The position numbers and the translations under genes are program-made. Below are positions 48,949 through 62,103 of a DNA stretch of 64,000 nt, in pieces. Source of the DNA: Microbacterium testaceum. GTDB lineage: Bacteria > Actinomycetota > Actinomycetes > Actinomycetales > Microbacteriaceae. The notes beneath the pieces were generated by a model. That model did no database searches. It was given only the letters and a program-made list of their open reading frames with translations, and was not told where the DNA came from. Numbering within the stretch: position 1 is the first letter of the stretch; each line of letters opens with the position of its first letter. Location of the stretch: contig NZ_JAJGNJ010000005.1 of NCBI RefSeq assembly GCF_020781835.1, positions 235,750-299,749 on the forward strand, in the 5' to 3' direction.

Positions 48949-50865
48949 ATGTCCGGCAGCTGGCTGACGGCTCTCCCTTCCCTCGCGATGGCTCTCCTCG
49001 TCGTCGTCGTCCCCGGCACGGTCGTCCGGATGGCCGGCTGGCGCTTGACGGAGGTGACCGCGTGGTTCTTCGTGCCCGCGATGTCGGTCGCCGTCGTCGC
49101 CACGGCCGCCAACGTCGCTCACTTCGTGCACCTTCCGTGGTCCGGGCTTCCCGTTGCCCTCGTGACGCTCGTCGTCGCGGCGGTCGCCTTCTTCGTGCGT
49201 CGACTCGTGCCCCGTGCGGAGCAACCGCACATCGGTCTCGGCGGCGGCATCGCCATCTCGGCCGCCCTCGTCACCGCCGCCGTCGCCATCGCCCTGCAGA
49301 CCGTTGCCGCCTTCGGGCAGGCGGGCGCGATCTCCCAGACGCTCGACAACATCGTGCATCTCAACGCCATCCGGCTCGCGACGGACACGGCCGACGCCTC
49401 GGCGATCCAGATCGGCGCGACGTCGGACATTCCCTTCTACCCGAACGGATGGCACAGCCTCGTCGTCTTGGTGGAACTGATCACGGGCGCGCCGATCCCC
49501 GTCGCGGTCAACTCGGTCAACGTCGTCGTCGCCGCCGTCGTGTGGCCCGCCTCCTGCGCCGCCCTGGCGTGGGTCATCTTCCGCCGCCCCTTCGCCGTCG
49601 TCGTCGCGGCGTTGCTTTCGACCGGCTTCGGAGCGTTCCCCCTCCTTCTCCTGGACTTCGGAGTCCTGTACCCGAACTTCACCGGTTACGCGTTGGTCGG
49701 TTCTGCTCTCGCCGCGGTCTGGGGGCTGGCCCGTCCCCATGTGTCGACGGAACGCCTCCGCACTGCGCTGCTGCTGTGCCTCCTGTGTGTCGGCGTCGGC
49801 CTGGCACATCCCAATGCGCTGCTCGCCGTCTACGCGCTCGGGGCTCCAGCCGCCCTCGCGCTGATCGTCCCGCTCGCTCGTACCTCGTCCCGAAGAGGGC
49901 GGATCGCGCTGACCGGCCTGGGGATTGCCGTCGTCGTCGTCGGAATCGTGGCGTGGACGATCGCTCGGACGAACTACGACATGTCCCGCTGGACCCCGTG
50001 GCAGACGGCCTCACAGGCCCTCGGCGAAGCTCTCACGGTCGCGCCGCGGCAGTTCGCGATGACGATCGTGATCGCGGTGCTCCTGGCGGTAGGCGCGTTC
50101 ACCCTCGTCCGGCATCCCTCCCGAGTGGCGATCGCCGTTCCCTTCGCCGCCGCGGTGGTCCTGTTCGTCCTCGCCTCCGGCACGAACGTGACCAATCCCC
50201 TCCGTGAAGCGCTGACCAACCCGTGGTACAACGATCCGTACCGTCTCGCGGCGCTCCTGCCGATCGCCGCGATTCCGCTTCTCGTTCAAGGTGCTCTTTC
50301 GCTCACGGCCGGTGTGCAGCAAATCGGCGAGCGCGTTGCCGGTAGCCGCGCGTGGATCAGGCCGACGGCCATCGCTCTCGTGGTCATCGCCGCCGCGTCA
50401 GTCGCGGTCGGACCCAACATCCGAGCCACGATCGTCCAGACGCGTGCGCAGTACGTCCTGGCCGACGACGCCAACCTCCTCAGTGAGGACGAAGACGCGC
50501 TGTTGAGTCGGCTCGACGAGACGACTCCCCCGGATGCCGTCATCATCGGCAGCCCACTCACCGGCGCTTCGCTCGCTTACGCCCTCGCCGACCGCACGGT
50601 CACCGAACGCCACGTGTTCGGCGCGCGCACGCAGGACGAGCAGTACCTGGCGGAGCACCTGAAGGACATCTCCTCGGATCCGCGCGTGTGCGAGGCCGTT
50701 CGATCGGTCGGCGTGACGTACGCCCTCGAGTTCGGGGATCGCACCGTCAACGACAACGACGGCGATGCCTACCGCGGCCTCGTCGGCCTGGAGCCTTCCG
50801 ACAAGCTCGTCCTCATCGATTCCGAGGGTCCCGACGCCAAGCTGTTCAAGATCGAGGGCTGCTGA
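48949..50865 (+). CDS. DUF6541-type polytopic membrane protein
   Basis: A 638-residue protein with about 12-13 membrane helices over residues 1-490 and an outward C-terminal domain of about 140 residues (SEDEDALLSRLDETTPPDAV to the end). The layout resembles GT-C glycosyltransferases and DUF6541 proteins in actinobacterial glycan loci, including a conserved-looking loop with YPNGWHSLVVLVELITGAP. It may transfer sugars from a lipid carrier on the outer face. Strong Shine-Dalgarno (GAGGGGAG). It leads a rightward operon of glycosyltransferases; the stop overlaps the next start (TGATG). Confidence 0.82.
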   Translation: MSGSWLTALPSLAMALLVVVVPGTVVRMAGWRLTEVTAWFFVPAMSVAVVATAANVAHFVHLPWSGLPVALVTLVVAAVAFFVRRLVPRAEQPHIGLGGGIAISAALVTAAVAIALQTVAAFGQAGAISQTLDNIVHLNAIRLATDTADASAIQIGATSDIPFYPNGWHSLVVLVELITGAPIPVAVNSVNVVVAAVVWPASCAALAWVIFRRPFAVVVAALLSTGFGAFPLLLLDFGVLYPNFTGYALVGSALAAVWGLARPHVSTERLRTALLLCLLCVGVGLAHPNALLAVYALGAPAALALIVPLARTSSRRGRIALTGLGIAVVVVGIVAWTIARTNYDMSRWTPWQTASQALGEALTVAPRQFAMTIVIAVLLAVGAFTLVRHPSRVAIAVPFAAAVVLFVLASGTNVTNPLREALTNPWYNDPYRLAALLPIAAIPLLVQGALSLTAGVQQIGERVAGSRAWIRPTAIALVVIAAASVAVGPNIRATIVQTRAQYVLADDANLLSEDEDALLSRLDETTPPDAVIIGSPLTGASLAYALADRTVTERHVFGARTQDEQYLAEHLKDISSDPRVCEAVRSVGVTYALEFGDRTVNDNDGDAYRGLVGLEPSDKLVLIDSEGPDAKLFKIEGC

Positions 50866-52085
50866 TGGCGGGCCGCTCGCGGCGGATCGCCATCGCCTAC
50901 GACTGCCTCTTCCCGTTCACAAAAGGAGGCGGTGAACGCCAATACCGGGCGTTCGCCGAAGAGTTCGTCCGACAGGGGTACGTCGTCGACTATCTGACAG
51001 CGGCGCAGGGCGACGGCGAGGTCCTCTCCGCCCCCGATTTCGAGGTCGTCACCGTCGCGCCGCGGCTGCGGTTGTACGACGAGGACGGTGTTCGTCGGAC
51101 GAGCGCTGCGCTCGTGTTCGCGGCGCGACTGGGGTGGACGCTGCTGCGGAACCGGCGACGCTATCGTGCCGTCGTCGTCTCCGGTCTGCCGGCTCTGAAT
51201 GTGATCGCGGCGCGCGTGGCCCTCCTCGGTTCGGGTACCCGCCTGGTAGCGGACTACCTCGAGGTGTGGCGTCGTCGACAGTGGGTCGAGTACACCGGTG
51301 GTGTCGTGGGAACGCTCGCCTGGATCGCGCAGCGGATCGCGATCGCTTTGACCCCGGTCGCAACCGCCCACTCGGCCTTGTCGGCCACCCGTTTGAGACG
51401 GGAAGCGTTTCGCGGCGCGCTCTTACGAAGCCCGGGACTGATCGACGCCTCCGTCGAGCGCGCCGGTCCCTCCTCAGAGGCCGCCGATCCGCCGTACGTG
51501 GTCTACGTGGGACGCCACATCCCCGACAAGCGGGTCGAGACGATTCCGGCCGCGGTTGCGTACGCCCGCCGCTCCATTCCCGACCTCCGGCTCGTCTTGC
51601 TGGGAAAGGGACCAAGCTCCGAGGCCGTCCGCGGCGCCGTCCGGACGGCCGACGCTGACGAGTGGACGCAGATGCCCGGGTTCGTCAGCGACGAGGAATT
51701 GGATCGGATCGTGTCCGCCGCCGCCTGCGTCGTGAACCCGTCGCGGCGAGAAGGCTACGGACTGGTGGTCGTGGAGGCGGCGCGTCACGGCGTTCCGGTG
51801 GTCCTCGTCGCGGACGACGGCAATGCCGCCACCGAACTCGTCGAGCAGAATGTGAACGGTCTTGTGGCGGTCTCCCCCGCGGCAGAGATCATGGGTCAGG
51901 CAATCGCCGACGTCGTCCTGGGGGGTCCTGAGCTCCGCTCGAGAACCCGTGCCTGGTACGAGCGCGCACGCAGTGAACGCACCATCGAGGCAACCATCGC
52001 TCAACTCCTTCTCACCCTCGACCCCAGCAACGCACCCAAACAGCCGCCGTTAGAGACGGCCCCCGGAGGGGACCAACGTGACTGA
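50865..52085 (+). CDS. GT4-family glycosyltransferase
   Basis: A 406-residue retaining GT-B enzyme. The N-terminal domain shows KGGGERQYRAFAEEF (nucleotide-sugar loop) and the C-terminal domain shows YVGRHIPDKRVETI and the E-x7-E site SRREGYGLVVVEAARHG. The donor is unknown. It starts at ATG 50865 within the previous stop and overlaps the next gene by 8 bp, in the operon 48949-55401. Confidence 0.88.
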   Translation: MAGRSRRIAIAYDCLFPFTKGGGERQYRAFAEEFVRQGYVVDYLTAAQGDGEVLSAPDFEVVTVAPRLRLYDEDGVRRTSAALVFAARLGWTLLRNRRRYRAVVVSGLPALNVIAARVALLGSGTRLVADYLEVWRRRQWVEYTGGVVGTLAWIAQRIAIALTPVATAHSALSATRLRREAFRGALLRSPGLIDASVERAGPSSEAADPPYVVYVGRHIPDKRVETIPAAVAYARRSIPDLRLVLLGKGPSSEAVRGAVRTADADEWTQMPGFVSDEELDRIVSAAACVVNPSRREGYGLVVVEAARHGVPVVLVADDGNAATELVEQNVNGLVAVSPAAEIMGQAIADVVLGGPELRSRTRAWYERARSERTIEATIAQLLLTLDPSNAPKQPPLETAPGGDQRD

Positions 52086-53268
52086 TACCCGTGACATCGA
52101 GCTCACCATCCTGATGCCATGCCTCAATGAGGCCGAGACCCTGGAGACGTGCGTACGCAAGGCCCTCGGATTCTTGCAGCGCTCAGGTATCTCGGGGGAG
52201 GTGGTTGTCGCCGACAACGGAAGCACGGACGGGTCCCAGGCCATCGCGACCCGTCTGGGAGCACGCGTGGTTCCGGCCTCTCGGCGCGGCTACGGCGCGG
52301 CGCTGCTTGCAGGCATCAACGCGGCCCGCGGCACGTTCACGATCATGGGGGATGCCGACGACAGCTATGACTTCACCCGCTTGGAGCCCTTCGTCGACCG
52401 GCTGCGTTCCGGAGCCGACCTGGTCATGGGCAATCGCTTCGAGGGCGGTATCGCGCCCGGTGCCATGCCCCCACTGCACAAGTACCTGGGAAATCCGGTC
52501 CTGTCGTTCATCGGTCAGATCTTCTTCCGTCCAGGCATCGGCGACTTCCACTGCGGCCTCCGGGGATTCAACACGGAGCGGATTCGCCAGCTCGGTTTGA
52601 AGACCACCGGTATGGAGTTCGCGTCCGAAATGGTCGTGCGTTCCTCCCTCGCCCGCTACCGGATCGACGAGGTCCCGACGACCCTCGAGAAGGACGGACG
52701 CTCGCGTCCTCCGCACCTGCGCAGTTGGCACGACGGGTGGCGTCACCTGCGCTTCCTCCTGCTGTTCGCCCCTCGCTGGTTGTTCGTGTACCCCGGACTG
52801 TTCGCGTTCATCGTCGGGGCACTCCTGGTCGGTGTGCTCGCCTTCGGTGGGGTTCGGGTGGGACAGGTGGGCTTCGACGTGACGACGATGGTCTATGCCA
52901 GCGCGCTCTGCATCCTGGGCTTCCAGTCGCTGCTGTTCTTCTGGCTCACCAAGCTCTATGCGACGCAAGAAGGGTTCCTCCCCACGAGCGAGCGCTATAG
53001 ACGTGTCATGTCGCACTGGACGACCGAGCGAGGTCTGCTCGTGGGCGCCGCGCTGTTCTTGATGGGCGTCGTCATAGGTGTGATCCAGGTCATCCAATGG
53101 GCCAATCTCGGTTTCGGACAGCAGGATGCGGTGGACGTGATCCGCGTCGCCATCCCCAGCTCTCTGGGCATCATCCTCGGGTTCCAGACGGTGATGATGA
53201 GCTTCTTCTCGGGTGTGCTGACCGTCCCACGCCAGGACATGCAACCGGAATCCGTGATCGAGAGCTGA
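52078..53268 (+). CDS. GT2 polyprenyl-phosphate glycosyltransferase (DPM1/DPMS-like)
   Basis: A 396-residue protein. The GT2 domain (ILMPCLNEAETLETCV, VVADNGSTDGSQ, then GDADDSYDF as the metal site) resembles dolichol-phosphate mannose or glucose synthases, followed by four membrane helices from about 230. Such enzymes load a sugar onto polyprenyl phosphate for later transfer outside by GT-C proteins, which fits the 48949 protein upstream. GTG 52078 has GGAGGGG at 52065-52071 and overlaps the previous gene. Confidence 0.88.
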   Translation: MTDTRDIELTILMPCLNEAETLETCVRKALGFLQRSGISGEVVVADNGSTDGSQAIATRLGARVVPASRRGYGAALLAGINAARGTFTIMGDADDSYDFTRLEPFVDRLRSGADLVMGNRFEGGIAPGAMPPLHKYLGNPVLSFIGQIFFRPGIGDFHCGLRGFNTERIRQLGLKTTGMEFASEMVVRSSLARYRIDEVPTTLEKDGRSRPPHLRSWHDGWRHLRFLLLFAPRWLFVYPGLFAFIVGALLVGVLAFGGVRVGQVGFDVTTMVYASALCILGFQSLLFFWLTKLYATQEGFLPTSERYRRVMSHWTTERGLLVGAALFLMGVVIGVIQVIQWANLGFGQQDAVDVIRVAIPSSLGIILGFQTVMMSFFSGVLTVPRQDMQPESVIES

Positions 53269-53269
53269 C

Positions 53270-54391
53270 ATGGCGCCCACTCTGGTCATCGACCTCCTCG
53301 GATTCACCGGTGGGCGCGGAGGCACGGAGACCTACGCGCGCGAGGTCATCCCGCGTCTTCCCTCTCTTCTCGCGGGCGTGGAACTGCGCGCCCTCGTCTC
53401 CACGCCCGGGCGCGACCTCGTCCGCGAGTTCTTCCCGGGGGACGTCCTCGAGATGAAGGGCGTGGGAGATTCACCCGCATCCTGGGCGAAGGGCGAAGTC
53501 TTTCTCGCCGAGCGCGCGGCGCGTTCGCTCGGTGCTTCCGCGATATGGACGCCCGCGAATTTCGGGCCGATCCGCCGAGGGCTGCCCCGCGTCGTCACGA
53601 TCCACGACCTCATCTATCACCAGATCCCGGGGCCGCTCTCTCAGCGCCCGTTCCGCCGCGCGACGGCTGAGCTGATGAGTCGCTCCGCTCGCACCGCCGA
53701 TGCCGTGATCTCGGTGTCCGAGGCGACGGCCGACGAGGTGCACCGCCGCCTCGCTGTGCCGCGGAGCCGGCTCCATGTGGTGCCGCACGGCACGACGCCA
53801 CCACCCGAAGTCGCATCGCCGCCCGCGCGCCGCGGTGACCTCGTGCTCAGCACGGGCAATCGCATGCCTCACAAGAACCACGTCGGGTTGTTGGAGGCCG
53901 TCGCCAGGATGGAAGAGGGCTCTCGTCCGTCCGTCGTCATCACCGGCGGAGGCTCGGACGACCCCCTCGCCGCCCACGTCCGGCGTCTCGGACTCGAGGG
54001 CGTGGTCGACCTTCCCGGGTGGGTGAGTCACGACGAACTGGAGCGGCTCTACTCGCAGGCATCCGTCTACGTATGCCCGTCCCTTCTCGAAGGATTCGGC
54101 CTCCCCGTCCTCGACGCACTCGCGCGTGGCTGTGTGGTCGTGGCCAACGACATCCCCGTTCTCCGCGAAGTCGGCGGCTCCGAATGCCTCTACGTGGATG
54201 CGACGGATGCCGATGCGCTCGGCCGGGCCATTCGCCGAGGACTCACGCTGGACGGCGACGTGCAGCGCCGCGAGCGTGGGCAACACTGGGCCGCCGGCTT
54301 CACGTGGGAGGCGTCGGCCGCGAGCACCGCGGCGGTCCTTTCGCGCGTTCTGCGTCTTGCCGCACCCACCACGCCGAAGGACTCTCGATGA
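53270..54391 (+). CDS. GT4-family glycosyltransferase
   Basis: A 373-residue GT-B enzyme. It shows GGRGGTETYAREVIPRL near the N-terminus, TIHDLIYHQ, ISVSEATADEV, STGNRMPHKNHVGLLEA and the donor-site PSLLEGFGLPVLDALARG. The pattern resembles mannosyl- or rhamnosyltransferases of envelope glycan clusters; the sugar is not certain. It starts one base after the previous stop and overlaps the next gene by ATGA. Confidence 0.9.
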   Translation: MAPTLVIDLLGFTGGRGGTETYAREVIPRLPSLLAGVELRALVSTPGRDLVREFFPGDVLEMKGVGDSPASWAKGEVFLAERAARSLGASAIWTPANFGPIRRGLPRVVTIHDLIYHQIPGPLSQRPFRRATAELMSRSARTADAVISVSEATADEVHRRLAVPRSRLHVVPHGTTPPPEVASPPARRGDLVLSTGNRMPHKNHVGLLEAVARMEEGSRPSVVITGGGSDDPLAAHVRRLGLEGVVDLPGWVSHDELERLYSQASVYVCPSLLEGFGLPVLDALARGCVVVANDIPVLREVGGSECLYVDATDADALGRAIRRGLTLDGDVQRRERGQHWAAGFTWEASAASTAAVLSRVLRLAAPTTPKDSR

Positions 54392-55379
54392 GCGAGCCGC
54401 GTCTGGACGTCGTCGTCCCCGTTTACAGCGGCTGGGAGCACGTGGAGGCGTGCCTGCGTGCACTCGAGGCGCAGACGCTCCCCGTCAACGTCTTCGTCGT
54501 CGACGACGCCTCACCCGACGACACCGCCGACCGTATCGCCGCGGCGTTCCCGGGTGCGACGCTCCTGCGGAACCCTCGCAACAGCGGCTTCGCGACGTCG
54601 TGCAACAACGGCATCCGCGCCGGTAGCGCCCCGTATGTCGTGCTTCTGAACAGCGACGTCGTCGCGGTTCCGGAGATGGCCGCCGTCATCGTCGAGCAAT
54701 TCGAATCTGCCGATGAGCGTGCGGGTAGCCTGTCGCCGGTTCTGCGCGACCGCGCCGGAGCCGTGGACGCGTATGGAACTTGCGCGGATCCCACGCTGGC
54801 GGGATTCGTGCGCTGGCACGGCGCCCGGACCCTGCCCGAGGCGTCGGACGAGATCTCTCCCCGCAATCTCGGCCCATATGGAGCCCTCGCCGCGTACCGT
54901 CGTTCCGCGCTGACGGAAGTGGGGCTGCTTGACGAGAACTTCTTCATGTACGGCGAGGAGCTGGAGCTCTCGATCCGGCTGGCAGCCGCGGGGTGGACCT
55001 CCATCGCGCTCCCCCTAGTCCTCGGCTCTCACATCGGGGGTGCCAGCGCTGGGGTCGAATCGCCACGGCAGCGCTACCTGAGTGGCTTCGGGCGCGCGTA
55101 CACGCTCCGCGTCTATGGTGTGTTGCGCAGTCGCCACGCCCTTCGCGCGCTGGCGACGGAGGCGATCGTGGTCGGCGCTCGGCTCCTTCAGCGACGCGAC
55201 GTCGACTCGGTGCGCGGTCGACTCGCAGGGTGGCGGGCCGCCGCACACGTTCCCCGACGCCCGCGTCCGCTCACCGGCCTCGACGAGACCGTCACCTTCA
55301 TCCAGTCGCTGCGCATGCGCAGCCCGGGGTATTGGAGGGATCTCGCGAGTTCCGCCGTCGAGCGGACGCCCCCGGGCGG

Positions 55380-55401
<22 letters not shown>
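54388..55401 (+). CDS. GT2-family glycosyltransferase (rhamnosyltransferase-like)
   Basis: A 337-residue GT2 enzyme with VVVPVYSGWEHVEACLRALE, FVVDDASPDDTADRI, NSGFATSCNNGIRAG and LLNSDVVAVP as the metal site. LLDENFFMYGEELELSIRL follows as the catalytic region. This pattern is frequent in WbbL-type rhamnosyltransferases, and the adjoining convergent rml genes would supply dTDP-rhamnose. The 3' end overlaps rmlCD by 22 bp. The last gene of the 48949 operon. Confidence 0.88.
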
Positions 55402-58665
<3,264 letters not shown>

Positions 58666-58794
58666 CCGACCATCGTCGCACATCGACGTCCGGTGCCCAG
58701 GCCCGACCGACGGTGACCTGTACGCGCTCGAACAGGATGTGGGCATCGTCGGAGTTTGCACCCCGCCCTGGAAGGCGCGAGCGACGAGCCCGGA

Positions 58795-58800
58795 TAGGCT
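58795..58800 (+). promoter_or_regulatory. -10-like TAGGCT ahead of the 58834 gene
   Basis: TAGGCT ends 7 nt before ATG 58808, which opens a nine-codon reading frame rather than the glycosyltransferase itself. Confidence 0.45.
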
Positions 58801-58807
58801 CGACCCG

Positions 58808-58837
58808 ATGCACACGACAGAGGTCCGTTCGCGATGA
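58808..58837 (+). CDS. Possible nine-codon leader peptide coupled to the glycosyltransferase
   Basis: ATG 58808 encodes MHTTEVRSR and stops at TGA 58837, whose first two bases overlap the ATG of the glycosyltransferase (ATGA at 58834-58837). A -10-like TAGGCT lies 7 nt upstream. The layout fits a leaderless mini-gene that brings ribosomes to the downstream start. It is too short to be sure. Confidence 0.35.
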   Translation: MHTTEVRSR

Positions 58838-59715
58838 CCGGCGCACCCGCTTCGCCGATCGTCGTCGCAGTCGTCGCCGCCTACAACGCTCCCGCCGATC
58901 TGCCGGTCCGATGCGCCGCACTCGCGCCGCAGGTTGAGCTCGTGATCATCGTGGACGACGGGTCAGCCACGGTCGATGCCGCCGACTACGCGGACAATCC
59001 GACGCGCGTGATCCCTCTCCCCCGCAACCTCGGCATCGCGGGCGCGCTGAACGCGGGCTACCGGGCGGCTCGCGAGTACGGGGCCACGCACATCCTTGTC
59101 CTCGACCAGGATTCCCAGGTCGAAGACGGCTACGTGGCCGCGGGCCTGGCGCGCTTCGAAAGCGAGCTCGCCGCGGGTGTCGAGATCGTCTCCGCCGTTC
59201 CGGAGACGGTCGAGGAGGAGCGCATCACAGTCAGACGCGACGGACGGCCCTTCGATCCCATCCAGTCCGGCCAATTGATGTCCGTCGACGCGATCGATCG
59301 CGTCGGACCTTTCGCCGACGACTTCGTCATCGACTCCGTCGACAGCGAATACACCCTCCGCGCGAGAGCGCGGGGTTTCGAATTCACCGTCGTCCCCGGG
59401 AGCCACCTCCAGCACACGCTCGGCGAGCCGACCCCGTTGCTGGTGTTCGGGCGCCATCTGCGTCTTCTCGGGAAGCCCCGTTTCAGCCGCTACCACCAGC
59501 CGTTCCGTACGTATTACATGGTCCGCAACGGGCTTCTGTTGTGGCGACGCCACGCGAGGGGAAACCTGCGCTGGCTGCTCCACCGAACGGGATACATGAT
59601 GATCGACGTCAGCTTCAACGCAGTGAGCGCGCCGGACACGCCCGCACAGATCCGCGCGATCGCACGGGGCGTGCGCGACGCGATCGCAAACCGGGCGGGG
59701 CCGATCGCTCGCTGA
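58834..59715 (+). CDS. GT2-family glycosyltransferase (rhamnosyltransferase candidate)
   Basis: A 293-residue GT2 enzyme. [18 protein letters not shown] opens the fold, then [11 protein letters not shown] and the metal site [30 protein letters not shown] forms the acceptor region, and a C-terminal amphipathic stretch carries [14 protein letters not shown]. The LDQDS motif is usual in rhamnosyltransferases of the WbbL/RfbF kind, and rmlA is the divergent neighbour, so rhamnose is a reasonable guess. It lacks its own Shine-Dalgarno. Confidence 0.87.
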   Translation: MTGAPASPIVVAVVAAYNAPADLPVRCAALAPQVELVIIVDDGSATVDAADYADNPTRVIPLPRNLGIAGALNAGYRAAREYGATHILVLDQDSQVEDGYVAAGLARFESELAAGVEIVSAVPETVEEERITVRRDGRPFDPIQSGQLMSVDAIDRVGPFADDFVIDSVDSEYTLRARARGFEFTVVPGSHLQHTLGEPTPLLVFGRHLRLLGKPRFSRYHQPFRTYYMVRNGLLLWRRHARGNLRWLLHRTGYMMIDVSFNAVSAPDTPAQIRAIARGVRDAIANRAGPIAR

Positions 59716-59821
59716 GGGAGACTCGAGACGGCCCGCCCGCTCTCCGCCGCCCGATATCCCCCACGGGGTGAGCACATAGCGATGTGACATAGTTGTCGAC
59801 GCGTGTGACGGAAGGATCGGC

Positions 59822-60751
59822 GTGACTTTTGCTGCTGTGGTGGTCTCCTACAACAGGCGGGATCTCCTTGAGAAGTGCCTGACCGCACTCGAGAACCAGA
59901 CCCGTCCTCTCGACGAGATCATCGTCGTGGACAACGGCTCGACGGACGGAAGCGCTGAGTACGTCGCCGAGAACCACCCCGATGTCTTCCTGTTCCGCAC
60001 CGGAGCGAACCTCGGCGGTGCCGGCGGCTTCGCGTGGGGTGTGGAGATCGCGTTGGCTCACGGACACGAGGGCGCGTGGCTCATGGACGACGACGCGGAA
60101 CCCGAGTTGGACGCGGTGGCGCCCCTCATCGAGGCCTTCGAGAACGTCCACCCGACGCCCTCCTTCGTTGCTTCCCTCGTGACGGCCGGTCGGGGGACCT
60201 ACAACAAGCGCAACCCTCCGGTGATCAGCAACGATGCCGAGCGACAGGTCGTCGCCCACGCACACGGCGGCATCGCAATCGACACCGCGACGTTCGTCGG
60301 CGTGATGGTCAACCTTCGGCTCGCCGCGACGACACACTTGCCGCTCAGCGACTTCTTCATCTGGCTGGACGATTCCGAGTACACGCACCGACTCTCGCGC
60401 CGCGAACTCGCCATGGTCATGCCCTCGAGCATGATCAACCACCCGGACAACAAGCCGGTGAGCAACGATATGGCGGGCCGCCTGTTCTACTTCCTGCGCA
60501 ACTATCTCTGGTACATCCGCGAGCGCGACGGAAAACTGAGCAGCAACATGCTCGACCGCGTGGGTCTCGTCATCCACGCCGCTCGGCAGTTCGCCGTGGC
60601 ATCCGACAAGAAGCTGTGGGCAACGTCCGTGGCGAAGGGATTCGGCCAGGGATTGTTCACCCGGCCGCGCCGGCAGCTGCCCGGCAGTCTTCTGGAGACG
60701 CTGCCCGCCGGAGAGCGGGCACGGTTGACGACCGGTGGCGCGCAAGAGTGA
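59822..60751 (+). CDS. GT2 glycosyltransferase, GlfT1-like (second)
   Basis: A 309-residue enzyme. VVVSYNRRDLLEKCL starts the fold, NLGGAGGF is at 64-70 and the metal site LMDDDAE at 87-93. DFFIWLDDSEYTHRLSRREL is the catalytic loop. It shares the NxGGxGGF plus MDDD signature with the 41067 and GlfT2 enzymes, marking a galactofuranosyltransferase-type group. GTG 59822 has GGAAGG upstream. It is followed by flippase and exporter genes, giving a second glycan-export module. Confidence 0.86.
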   Translation: MTFAAVVVSYNRRDLLEKCLTALENQTRPLDEIIVVDNGSTDGSAEYVAENHPDVFLFRTGANLGGAGGFAWGVEIALAHGHEGAWLMDDDAEPELDAVAPLIEAFENVHPTPSFVASLVTAGRGTYNKRNPPVISNDAERQVVAHAHGGIAIDTATFVGVMVNLRLAATTHLPLSDFFIWLDDSEYTHRLSRRELAMVMPSSMINHPDNKPVSNDMAGRLFYFLRNYLWYIRERDGKLSSNMLDRVGLVIHAARQFAVASDKKLWATSVAKGFGQGLFTRPRRQLPGSLLETLPAGERARLTTGGAQE

Positions 60752-61997
60752 CGGGCGTTCCCCCGGGGCGATCATGACCACGCGGGCGGGCGGAGCGCGA
60801 CGCCTCGGCGGATTCGCCCTTTCCACGGGCCTCAGTTCCGCGGTCACGCTGCTCGCTGTTCCGATCATCATCACCGGCGCCGGCCCGTTCGTCTGGGGTG
60901 TACAGGCCGCGATCCAATCGGCGGCGGGCCTGTTCGGTGTCATCGTGGCGTTCGGTTGGGGAACCACCGGCGCCGCCGAGGTGGCCGCCATGGATCCCTC
61001 CTCGCGGGCACAGTGGTATGCGCATTCGTTGGTCGCGCGTACCTATCTGTTGCTCATCGCGTATCCCGCGATGGTCGCGGTGATGTGGGCGCTCAACCCC
61101 ACGCTGCTCCCCCTCGTTCTCGTCGCCTCGGCCGCCTATCTCGTCCCATCGATCGGGGCCTCGTGGTACTTCATCGGCGAGGCACGCCCCGATCGGCTCT
61201 TCCGCTTGGACGTCCTGCCGCAGACCCTCGGTGTCGTCGCGAGCCTCCCGGTCATGATGCTGACGGGTGATCTCACGCTGACGATGGTGGTGCAGTTGGT
61301 GTTCAACGTCGTCGCTGTCTCCTTCTCCGCTCGCGCGATCCTCCGCGGAGCGGCGGCGCGCGTCTCCTTCCGACCTGCCGCGGTCGTCCGGCAGCTGGCA
61401 ACGCAGCGTCATGCCGTCATCACTTCCGCCACGTCCTCTCTGTACGTCGCAACTCCGCTTCTCGTTCTGAACGCCGTCGCACCCGCAGCCCTCCCGGCCT
61501 ACGCAATGGGCGACAAGCTCTTCCGGTTCGCACTGACCGCCTTCGCGCCGATCCTTCATTTCACCCAGGGCTGGATCTCCGAACGCGGGCCAGCAGAACG
61601 GAGGGAGCGCATTCGTCGCGTCCTCCTGGTCATCCCCGTTGTCAGCCTCACGGGCGGAGCGTGCGTCATGGTGCTGGGACCATGGACCGCGGCCGTGCTC
61701 TCCCAAGCTGCGATACCGTTCGGTCTGGACCTCAGCGCACCGTTTGCGGTCATCCTGTTCGCTGTCACGCTGAGCCAGGTCCTCGGACTCGCGTGTCTCG
61801 TTCAGCTCGGACGGACGCGAGATCTCGCCGCTTCGACGATTCTCGGGGCAGCCGTGGGTGCTCCGCTCCTCGTCGTCGGCGCGATAGTCTTTGGTGCGCC
61901 CGGGGTCGCCTGGGCCCTCGCGCTCTCCGAAGTGCTGGTCGTCCTGTACCAGGGCACCATCGTCCTGAAAGCTCTCCAGGCCCGGCCCGCTTCCTGA
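60735..61997 (+). CDS. Polysaccharide flippase (MOP/Wzx-like)
   Basis: A 420-residue protein with about 11-12 membrane helices, starting with the family-type segment RRLGGFALSTGLSSAVTLLA. It resembles oligosaccharide flippases (Wzx/MurJ superfamily) that move lipid-linked glycans outward. GTG 60735 overlaps the previous gene by 17 bp; ATG 60774 (13 codons later) is the alternative, and neither has a convincing ribosome site. Confidence 0.85.
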   Translation: MARKSDGRSPGAIMTTRAGGARRLGGFALSTGLSSAVTLLAVPIIITGAGPFVWGVQAAIQSAAGLFGVIVAFGWGTTGAAEVAAMDPSSRAQWYAHSLVARTYLLLIAYPAMVAVMWALNPTLLPLVLVASAAYLVPSIGASWYFIGEARPDRLFRLDVLPQTLGVVASLPVMMLTGDLTLTMVVQLVFNVVAVSFSARAILRGAAARVSFRPAAVVRQLATQRHAVITSATSSLYVATPLLVLNAVAPAALPAYAMGDKLFRFALTAFAPILHFTQGWISERGPAERRERIRRVLLVIPVVSLTGGACVMVLGPWTAAVLSQAAIPFGLDLSAPFAVILFAVTLSQVLGLACLVQLGRTRDLAASTILGAAVGAPLLVVGAIVFGAPGVAWALALSEVLVVLYQGTIVLKALQARPAS

Positions 61998-62056
61998 GTT
62001 CACGCGCGCGGGCGAGTGACGGTCGCACGCGCACGATCCCGTAAGAACGAGCCCAC

Positions 62057-62062
62057 TAAGAT
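62057..62062 (+). promoter_or_regulatory. -10-like TAAGAT before the second exporter
   Basis: TAAGAT would start transcription near 62069, giving a leader of about 35 nt with AGAAAGG (62086-62092) ahead of GTG 62104. Confidence 0.4.
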
Positions 62063-62103
62063 TGTGTGGTCCGCCCGAGGACCTCAGAAAGGTGCTGCTG
62101 CCT

